Part shown: positions 6,133 through 11,705 of the stretch, one piece after another | Layout: each line of letters starts with the position of its first letter | Numbering within the stretch: position 1 is the stretch's first letter | Source: Thiobacillus sp. UBA6918 | GTDB lineage: Bacteria > Pseudomonadota > Gammaproteobacteria > Burkholderiales > Thiobacillaceae | Direction of reading: 5' to 3' | Assembly: GCA_002450925.1 (NCBI GenBank) | Contig: DKAU01000058.1 | Span: 1-14,253, forward strand | Length of the DNA: 14,253 nucleotides | Notes under the pieces: model-generated | What the model was told of the DNA's origin: nothing | The model's input: the letters and a program-made list of their open reading frames with translations, nothing else | Databases searched by the model: none | Position numbers and translations under genes: made by a program

Positions 6133-8384
6133 TGAAGAAATCCGGCCGCGGCCGTGGAAAAGCATCGATTACAAAGGGATTGAGAGCACAGGATCCTTAT
6201 CTTGAACGCGAGAAATCCAAGTACGGACAGCCGCTCCCTTCGCGGGAGTTTGTCTGCCAGGTCTTGGAAAAGGAAGGGCGTCCAATGTCCTTTGGTGCAA
6301 TTGCCGGGTTGTTGAGCATCAAGGAAGATGAATTGCCGCTATTCCAGCGCCGCCTCGGCGCTATGGCGCGAGACGGTCAGTTGATGCAGAACCGGCGTGA
6401 TGAGTGGTGTCTGCCAAGTAAACTGAATTTGGTTAAGGGGCGTGTTGAAGGTCACCCGGATGGTTTCGGTTTTGTGGTTCCGGAAGAGGGAGGTGAAGAC
6501 CTGTTTCTCTCACCCAAGGAAATGCATCAGGTGCTACATGGCGACAAGGTACTTGCGCGCGTATCCGGGGTTGACCGCCGTGGCAGACCTGAAGGCAAGG
6601 TCGTTGAAGTGTTGGAACATGGGCTCAGCAAAGTCGTGGGCCGCTTCTATCTGGAACAGGGTGTAGGATTCCTGGTCGCGGAAAACCGTCGAATCAACCA
6701 GGACATTCTGATACCGCGCGAACATTGTGCTGGCGCGAACCATGGCCAGGTTGTCACGGCAGAAATTATTGCCTGGCCGACAAAACATTCCGAAGCCATC
6801 GGTCGCATCGTCGAAGTGCTGGGTGACTTTACCGGACCGGGCATGGAAATCGAAATCGCATTGCGCAAGCATGACCTGCCACACGTCTTTCCTGCTGACA
6901 CTGAAGCCTTGGCGAAGAAGCTGCCTAAAAAGGTGCTGAAGAAAGATTGGGAGGGACGGGAAGATCTTACCCAGCTTCCATTGGTGACCATCGATGGTGA
7001 AACGGCACGAGATTTTGACGACGCGGTGTATTGCGAAAAAAAAGGTCGCGGCTGGCGATTGGTCGTCGCGATTGCTGATGTCTCGCATTATGTGAAGCCA
7101 GCTGATGCGCTGGATGCCGAGGCTTACGACCGAGGCAATTCGGTGTATTTCCCGCGCCGAGTCATTCCCATGCTGCCGGAAGCCTTGTCCAATGGTTTGT
7201 GTTCCCTCAATCCGCAGGTAGAGCGGTTGTGCATGGTGTGCGACATGAATATCAATGCCCGTGGCGAACTGGGCGAGTACCGCTTCTATCCGGCAGTCAT
7301 GTTTTCCCATGCGCGGCTGACTTATGAGCAGGTTTGGGGCTGGCTGTCCGGCGAGGAAAAGCCGGTCAAGGAACACAAGGCGCTGCTGCCCCATTTGCAG
7401 AATCTGGAGAATCTGTTCCATCTGCTGCTGAAAAACCGTCAGAAACGCGGGGCAATCGATTTCGAGAGCGTGGAAACGCGCATGTTCTTCGATGACGAGG
7501 GCAAGATCACCAAAATCGCACCGGTGCATCGCAATGACGCGCACAAACTGATCGAGGAGTGCATGCTGGCGGCCAATACCTGCGCGGCAGATTTCCTGAT
7601 CAGCAACAAGCGACCCGGTCTGTATCGTGTGCACGAAGGCCCGACACCGGAGAAACTGCAGGCATTGCGCGGATTCCTCGGCGAATTCGGCCTTCAGCTG
7701 GGCGGCGGCGACGAACCGCAGGCCAAGGATTACGCCGCGCTGCTGGAAAAGATAAAGCCGCGACCGGATGCGCAGTTGCTGCAGACCGTCATGCTGCGTT
7801 CACTCAAGCAGGCGATGTACAGCCCGGACAATGCCGGGCACTTTGGTTTGGCCTATGACCATTACACCCATTTCACTTCACCTATCCGACGTTACCCTGA
7901 TCTGATGGTGCACCGTGCCATCAAGGCCGGGTTAACAAAGGAAAAACCTGGGAAATTGCCGCTGGCGGAAATAGGCATGCATTGTTCGGCAACCGAGCGG
8001 CGTGCCGATGAAGCTACGCGCGATGTGGAGGCATGGCTGAAGACTTATTACATGCGCGACCATGTTGGCAATATTTACGAAGGCAGTGTGTCGGCGGTGA
8101 CGAGTTTTGGTGTTTTCGTGGCATTGGATGAAGTGTTCGTTGAAGGCCTGGTGCATGTAACTGAGCTGGGGCAGGATTATTTCCAATATGATCAGTCCAA
8201 ACACTGGCTTATTGGCGAACGCACCGGCAAGCGTTTCCGTTTGGGCGACAGGGTAACGGTCAAAGTAGTACGCGCGGATATCGAAACCAGCAAGATCGAT
8301 TTCACGCTGGTGGAAAAACCGCGTGAAATAAAACCTGCTGAGCAAACCAAATCGTCCAAGAAAAGTAGTAGAAAGAAATCATGA
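6132..8384 (+). CDS. rnr: RNase R, 3'-to-5' exoribonuclease
   Basis: RNase R degrades structured RNA from the 3' end and takes part in mRNA and rRNA quality control and trans-translation. The 750-residue protein has an N-terminal winged-helix region (about 30-90), cold-shock OB domains (about 95-260), the RNB catalytic domain, an S1 domain from about residue 646 (GNIYEGSVSAVTSFGVFV) and a Lys/Ser-rich tail. The metal-binding aspartates are seen in DGETARDFDDAVY (Asp288, Asp294, Asp296, Asp297), and the RNB signature HYTHFTSPIRRYPDL is intact. The frame is open back to 6006 through the tRNA, but the homologous start is the ATG at 6132; an in-frame TTG at 6126 sits at a better distance from AAGGAAAG (6110-6117) and is a real alternative. 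The stop overlaps rlmB as ATGA. Confidence 0.97.
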   Translation: MKKSGRGRGKASITKGLRAQDPYLEREKSKYGQPLPSREFVCQVLEKEGRPMSFGAIAGLLSIKEDELPLFQRRLGAMARDGQLMQNRRDEWCLPSKLNLVKGRVEGHPDGFGFVVPEEGGEDLFLSPKEMHQVLHGDKVLARVSGVDRRGRPEGKVVEVLEHGLSKVVGRFYLEQGVGFLVAENRRINQDILIPREHCAGANHGQVVTAEIIAWPTKHSEAIGRIVEVLGDFTGPGMEIEIALRKHDLPHVFPADTEALAKKLPKKVLKKDWEGREDLTQLPLVTIDGETARDFDDAVYCEKKGRGWRLVVAIADVSHYVKPADALDAEAYDRGNSVYFPRRVIPMLPEALSNGLCSLNPQVERLCMVCDMNINARGELGEYRFYPAVMFSHARLTYEQVWGWLSGEEKPVKEHKALLPHLQNLENLFHLLLKNRQKRGAIDFESVETRMFFDDEGKITKIAPVHRNDAHKLIEECMLAANTCAADFLISNKRPGLYRVHEGPTPEKLQALRGFLGEFGLQLGGGDEPQAKDYAALLEKIKPRPDAQLLQTVMLRSLKQAMYSPDNAGHFGLAYDHYTHFTSPIRRYPDLMVHRAIKAGLTKEKPGKLPLAEIGMHCSATERRADEATRDVEAWLKTYYMRDHVGNIYEGSVSAVTSFGVFVALDEVFVEGLVHVTELGQDYFQYDQSKHWLIGERTGKRFRLGDRVTVKVVRADIETSKIDFTLVEKPREIKPAEQTKSSKKSSRKKS

Positions 8385-9127
8385 AGGAACGCCTGATATA
8401 CGGGTTTCATGCCATTCGTTCCCGTTTACGGTCGGCACCAGGCTCAGTCAAGGAAATATGGGTAGATGAAAAGCGCCAGGATGCGCGCATGCGCGATTTG
8501 CTGGCATTGGCATCCGGAGCAGGCTTGACTGTACGCATGTCGGATGGTGGCAGGCTGGATAAAATGGTGGGAGGGGCACGCCATCAGGGCGTGGTAGCCA
8601 GAGTCGAACCCGTCGCCATGGCGCGTACAGTCGATGAAGTGGTGGAAGATATTGAAGGCGCTCCGCTGGTTGTGGTGCTTGATGGCGTGACGGACCCCCA
8701 TAATCTCGGTGCAGTGCTGCGTTCTGCTGATGCTTTCGGTGCCCACGCCGTAATTGCGCCCAAGGATCGTTCCGTGGGGTTAAATGCAACCGTAGAGAAA
8801 GTGGCGTGCGGTGCCGCAGAGACTGTGCCTTACCTGATGGTGACCAATCTTTCCCGCACGCTTGAAGAACTCAAGGAGCATCGTATCTGGACAATTGCGG
8901 CCGATGCCGTTGCCGACAAAGGCATCGACAAAATAGATGCCAAATCTGGCATTGCCTGGGTGCTCGGAGCGGAAGGCTCGGGCCTGCGACAACTTACACG
9001 AAAGACATGCGATGATGCTGCGCGCATTCCCATCGGCGGTTCGGTGGAAAGCCTGAATGTTTCGGTTTCTGCGGCAATCTGCCTGTACGAAACCGTTCGG
9101 CAGCGGGAGGCGGTGCACGGAGGATGA
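8381..9127 (+). CDS. rlmB: 23S rRNA (guanosine-2'-O-)-methyltransferase RlmB
   Basis: RlmB is a SPOUT (SpoU-type) methyltransferase that methylates the 2'-O of G2251 in the 23S rRNA P-loop. The 248-residue protein has an N-terminal substrate-binding domain (YGFHAIRSRLR to about residue 75) and the trefoil-knot catalytic domain with all three motifs: DPHNLGAVLRSADAFG (105-120, Asn108 and Arg114), VLGAEGSGL (194-202, Glu198) and IPIGGSVESLNVSVSAA (216-232, Asn226). The start overlaps the rnr stop as ATGA, and rnr-rlmB is a common conserved pair in beta- and gammaproteobacteria. Only GAAAGAAA serves as ribosome site, so translation may depend on coupling with rnr. Confidence 0.96.
   Translation: MKERLIYGFHAIRSRLRSAPGSVKEIWVDEKRQDARMRDLLALASGAGLTVRMSDGGRLDKMVGGARHQGVVARVEPVAMARTVDEVVEDIEGAPLVVVLDGVTDPHNLGAVLRSADAFGAHAVIAPKDRSVGLNATVEKVACGAAETVPYLMVTNLSRTLEELKEHRIWTIAADAVADKGIDKIDAKSGIAWVLGAEGSGLRQLTRKTCDDAARIPIGGSVESLNVSVSAAICLYETVRQREAVHGG
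9119..9123 (+). promoter_or_regulatory. Ribosome binding site of the phosphoribosyltransferase gene, inside the end of rlmB
   Basis: GGAGG directly abuts the ATG at 9124 and is 6 bases before the ATG at 9130. The spacing supports 9130 as the functional start, although 9124 would give the ATGA overlap with rlmB seen at other junctions here. Confidence 0.6.
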
Positions 9128-9129
9128 AC

Positions 9130-9675
9130 ATGAACGAGTACGACGCACGCGACATATTGCTGGCATCGGAAGAAATTGCCGACGAAGAGACGGTTCAGTC
9201 CTGCTTGAACAGGTTGGGGGTTGAAATCAGCGCCACACTGCACGATCGTTTTCCGCTTGTGTTGCCCGTCATGGGGGGGGCGATCGTCTTTGCCGGACAG
9301 TTGCTGCCGCGCCTGGATTTCCCTCTGGAGTTCGACTATCTGCATGTGACGCGCTATCGCGGAAAGACCCAGGGTGGAAACATCGAATGGCGTGTGTTGC
9401 CAGGCAAGGCAGTGAGCGGCCGCACGGTTCTGGTCATGGATGACATCCTGGATGAAGGCGAAACGCTTTATGCGGTCAAACAGAAGCTGCTGGAAATGGG
9501 GGCGGCCAGAATTTATACCGCGGTGTTGGCAGATAAACAGATTACTCAAGCAAAACCGATCCAGGCGGATTTTGTCGGTCTTCAGGTGCCTGATCGTTTT
9601 GTGTTTGGCTGCGGCATGGACGCTTACGGGTTGTGGCGTAACCTGCCGTCCATCCGGGCGCTGAAAGCAGAATAA
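9130..9675 (+). CDS. hpt: Hypoxanthine (guanine) phosphoribosyltransferase
   Basis: A type I phosphoribosyltransferase that most likely converts hypoxanthine (and perhaps guanine) plus PRPP to IMP (GMP). The 181-residue protein has the PRPP-binding loop TVLVMDDILDEGETL (99-113), with the acidic pair Asp104-Asp105. It also has the upstream MGGAIVFAGQLL segment (48-59), FDYLHVTRYRG around the flexible loop, and a base-recognition region near DRFVFGCGMDAYGLWRNLP (155-173). Base specificity cannot be read with certainty. It is followed 15 bases later by a methylthioinosine phosphorylase whose product is hypoxanthine, which supports the assignment. Start choice: ATG 9130 by ribosome-site spacing, ATG 9124 possible. 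A run of eight Gs lies at 9273-9280 in the coding sequence. Confidence 0.9.
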   Translation: MNEYDARDILLASEEIADEETVQSCLNRLGVEISATLHDRFPLVLPVMGGAIVFAGQLLPRLDFPLEFDYLHVTRYRGKTQGGNIEWRVLPGKAVSGRTVLVMDDILDEGETLYAVKQKLLEMGAARIYTAVLADKQITQAKPIQADFVGLQVPDRFVFGCGMDAYGLWRNLPSIRALKAE

Positions 9676-9690
9676 ACGAGGGGTTTCTCA

Positions 9691-10452
9691 ATGCTGGGAA
9701 TCATTGGCGGTACAGGCCTGACCAAACTGGCAAATCTTGAAATTACACGCAGGCAGGTGGCGCGTACGCCCTATGGCGAGCCATCTGGGGCGCTGACTTT
9801 TGGAATGCTGTGTGGCGTGGAAATCGTGTTTCTTGCACGCCATGGTTACGGCCATACCATTCCGCCACACGAGGTGAATTACCGGGCAAATCTTTGGGCG
9901 CTGAAGGAACATGGTGTGGATCGACTGGTGTCGGTTGCTACGGTGGGCGGCATTCATCCGGAAATACGGGCGGGTGGCCTGGTCGTGCCGGACCAGCTCA
10001 TCGATTACACTTGGGGCCGAGCTCATACATATTCGGTATCCGGGGAAAAACCTGTAACGCACCTGGATTTCACGGAGCCCTATTGCAGCGAAATGCGCCA
10101 TGACATTTTGCGGGCAGCCATCAAGAAAAACATTCACATTCGGGATGGCGGTGTTTATGCCGTGGCTCAAGGCCCTCGCCTGGAAACTGCAGCCGAGATC
10201 AACCGCATGGAACGTGATGGCGCAGATATGGTGGGCATGACAGGCATGCCGGAAGCCTACCTCGCAAGGGAATTGGAACTCTGCTATGCGGCTATCGGCG
10301 TGATCGTGAACGATGCCGCCGGTCGTGGCGCATCCAAAAATGGCATACGAGAAGAAGATATCCAGCGTGTGCTCAGTGACCTTATGAGCCGGGTTCGTGT
10401 GTTGCTTGAGGAACTGGTTGTCATGGACAGCCCCGACTCTTGCCAGAATTGA
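9691..10452 (+). CDS. S-methyl-5'-thioinosine phosphorylase (MTAP/PNP family)
   Basis: Cleaves methylthioinosine with phosphate to hypoxanthine and methylthioribose-1-phosphate, a variant of methylthioadenosine disposal after polyamine synthesis. The 253-residue protein has the phosphate loop GGTGL (6-10), the ARHGYGHTIPPHEVNYRAN segment (49-67), AQGPRLETAAEI (159-170) and DMVGMTGMPEA (179-189). The position where human MTAP has the adenine-reading pair D-x-D here reads N-D-A (207-209), and this is the main reason for choosing methylthioinosine over methylthioadenosine; the alignment was made by eye. The start has GAGGGG at 9678-9683 with a 7-base gap. If the substrate call were wrong, methylthioadenosine or another purine nucleoside would be the alternatives. 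Confidence 0.85.
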   Translation: MLGIIGGTGLTKLANLEITRRQVARTPYGEPSGALTFGMLCGVEIVFLARHGYGHTIPPHEVNYRANLWALKEHGVDRLVSVATVGGIHPEIRAGGLVVPDQLIDYTWGRAHTYSVSGEKPVTHLDFTEPYCSEMRHDILRAAIKKNIHIRDGGVYAVAQGPRLETAAEINRMERDGADMVGMTGMPEAYLARELELCYAAIGVIVNDAAGRGASKNGIREEDIQRVLSDLMSRVRVLLEELVVMDSPDSCQN

Positions 10453-10470
10453 GCTGAGGCTCCCTGGCCC

Positions 10471-11001
10471 ATGACCATCCGGGAAGTACTAAAAATGGGC
10501 GACCCGCGTCTTCTGCACCCGGCGCGCCCAGTCGAGACTTTTGCCACGGAAGCCCTGCGCAATCTTGTTCGGGACATGACCGACACCATGCGTCATATGG
10601 ACGGCGCAGGACTGGCTGCACCCCAAATTGGAGTGGATTTGCAAGTGGTGATTTTCGCGCTTGATCAAAACCCCCGTTATCCCGATGCCGACGAGATTCC
10701 TTTGACTGTGCTGATAAACCCGGTCTTGACCCCGCTGGACGACGTCATGGAGGAAGGCTGGGAGGGCTGCCTTTCTCTACCGGGACTTCGTGGCCTTGTG
10801 CCGCGCCATCTGAAATTGCGCTACCAGGGTTTTGATGCCGAAGGCGGGGCAATCGACCGAACGGTCGAGGGGTTTCATGCCCGTGTGGTGCAGCATGAAA
10901 CCGATCACCTGAAAGGGGTCCTTTATCCCATGCGGATGAAAGACCTCTCGAAACTGGGTTTTACCGAGGTTCTGTTTCCAGAAATGTCCGGAACATCCTG
11001 A
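10471..11001 (+). CDS. def: Peptide deformylase
   Basis: Removes the formyl group from the N-terminal methionine of new proteins. The 176-residue protein carries all three motifs: GAGLAAPQIG (45-54), EGCLS (98-102, metal ligand Cys100) and QHETDH (141-146, ligands His142 and His146, catalytic Glu143). The N-terminus (MTIREVLKMGDPRLL) fits the family start; GAGG at 10456-10459 is a rather distant ribosome site (11 bases). It ends the rnr-rlmB-hpt-phosphorylase run, 18 bases after the phosphorylase. In most betaproteobacteria the main def gene is next to fmt, so this copy may be a second deformylase; whether another exists cannot be seen here. Confidence 0.95.
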   Translation: MTIREVLKMGDPRLLHPARPVETFATEALRNLVRDMTDTMRHMDGAGLAAPQIGVDLQVVIFALDQNPRYPDADEIPLTVLINPVLTPLDDVMEEGWEGCLSLPGLRGLVPRHLKLRYQGFDAEGGAIDRTVEGFHARVVQHETDHLKGVLYPMRMKDLSKLGFTEVLFPEMSGTS

Positions 11002-11099
11002 TTCGGTGCAATTTTGCCGATGAACGGCCTAAAGCCGGACAGCCATTAATCCGCTAAATCCACTGGCGGGCGATATGGCCCTTTTCCGATCTTGCAAGC
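11002..11099 (+). other. Intergenic gap between def and the FlaF-like gene, no confident signal
   Basis: A 98-base spacer. A small GGGC-GATATG-GCCC stem followed by TTTT (11068-11085) might weakly terminate the def transcript, but four pairs is too little to call. Short GCCG/CGGC/GCCG repeats at 11016-11037 could form two mutually exclusive small hairpins. GCCGATGA at 11016-11023 resembles a sigma28 -10 box but has no -35 partner. No clear promoter was found for the next gene. Confidence 0.35.
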
Positions 11100-11450
11100 G
11101 TGAACATAGATAAAAACAGCCCTTCTACAATCGACATCAAGCGCCTTACTCACGCAGCAGCATTGTTAATGGCAGTCAACCAGCGCTGGAATTTGCCTGG
11201 GCGTGAGAAGCTGTTGGGCGAGGCCATTCAAGCCAGCAGAGAAATTTGGAAAGACATCCAGCTGGCCTTGTCGGAAGACAGTTCTGCCGTGCCGATGGAG
11301 ATACGCAACAATTTGCTGATTGTGAGCGTATATGCCGAAAGCAAGCTGGATGAAATCACGCGATCGCCGGATCAGGAGAAGATGGCTTCATTGATTGACC
11401 TGACACGCAGTCTGGCAGTCAGTCTGCGTGAACTTAGAACAGCAGCATAA
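11100..11450 (+). CDS. FlaF-like protein (possible flagellin synthesis regulator)
   Basis: A 116-residue, mainly helical protein without signal peptide or membrane segment. The segment EIWKDIQLALSEDSSAVPMEIRNN resembles the FlaF signature in which a Leu/Ile-Trp pair is followed by a short loop, Leu/Val-Pro and a Leu-Arg-Asn-Leu helix. The end (SLIDLTRSLAVSLRELR) also resembles the FlaF C-terminus. In alphaproteobacteria FlaF is needed for flagellin synthesis or secretion and is usually paired with FlbT; no FlbT or flagellin gene lies in this window. The match is by eye and needs a profile search. The start is GTG at 11100 with no good ribosome site; the next in-frame ATG (11169) would remove the first helix. 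It lies 29 bases upstream of a small gene that probably shares its transcript. Confidence 0.6.
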   Translation: MNIDKNSPSTIDIKRLTHAAALLMAVNQRWNLPGREKLLGEAIQASREIWKDIQLALSEDSSAVPMEIRNNLLIVSVYAESKLDEITRSPDQEKMASLIDLTRSLAVSLRELRTAA

Positions 11451-11479
11451 AAACATAACAAGAAAGCAGTGCGGAGAAA

Positions 11480-11683
11480 ATGAAATACATGGAATCAGAA
11501 CAATTTGCGGCTGAGAATACAGTCGACGGAATCACACGCGGAGGTGCCATCAAGCCTCAGCGCAAGAATCCGAAACAGCTCCCGGAAAACAAGCCCGAAG
11601 CAGGGCGAAAACCCGGCAGCAAGAAGGGCGTCGTTCAACGCCGGGCGCCTTCGCGTGGAAAATATATTGACGAGTACGCCTGA
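11480..11683 (+). CDS. Small basic protein of unknown function
   Basis: A 67-residue protein that I do not recognise. It is rich in Lys, Arg, Pro, Gly, Asn and Gln from residue 20 on (ITRGGAIKPQRKNPKQ... RKPGSKKGVVQRRAPSRGK) and ends in an acidic-aromatic tip YIDEYA. It looks disordered, with no Cys, signal peptide or hydrophobic helix, so it could bind nucleic acid or a partner protein (inference). Coding evidence is moderate: ATG with GGAG 3 bases upstream, no overlap with a neighbour, and a terminator hairpin that includes its stop codon. It follows the FlaF-like gene by 29 bases. A competing frame (11505-11735) runs through the terminator into glnD and is rejected. Confidence 0.6.
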   Translation: MKYMESEQFAAENTVDGITRGGAIKPQRKNPKQLPENKPEAGRKPGSKKGVVQRRAPSRGKYIDEYA

Positions 11684-11705
11684 CAGGGCTCCCCTGTCAG
11701 GTTTT
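11679..11705 (+). terminator. Intrinsic terminator containing both convergent stop codons
   Basis: CCTGACAGGG (11679-11688) pairs perfectly with CCCTGTCAGG (11692-11701) around a three-base loop, followed by TTTT. It serves the plus-strand small gene, whose TGA (11681-11683) is in the left arm. The glnD TGA (minus strand, 11697-11699) is in the right arm. On the minus strand no T run follows, so it is a weaker intrinsic terminator for glnD. Confidence 0.85.

Noticed and set aside
6534..7634. 366-residue open frame on the minus strand inside rnr
   Set aside because: It lies wholly opposite a well-conserved gene with intact motifs and shows no recognisable protein features.
8830..9549. 239-residue open frame on the minus strand across rlmB and hpt
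   Set aside because: Shadow of two real genes in a GC-rich codon context; no family signature.
11016..11023. GCCGATGA as a sigma28 (flagellar) promoter for the FlaF-like gene
   Set aside because: No TAAA-type -35 element at the required distance upstream; only half of the promoter is present.
11016..11037. Alternating GCCG-CGGC-GCCG hairpins as an attenuator
   Set aside because: Four-pair stems, no T run and no leader peptide; likely chance in GC-rich DNA.
11064..11079. TGGC...GGC as a sigma54 promoter
   Set aside because: The GG and GC dinucleotides are one base off the strict spacing.
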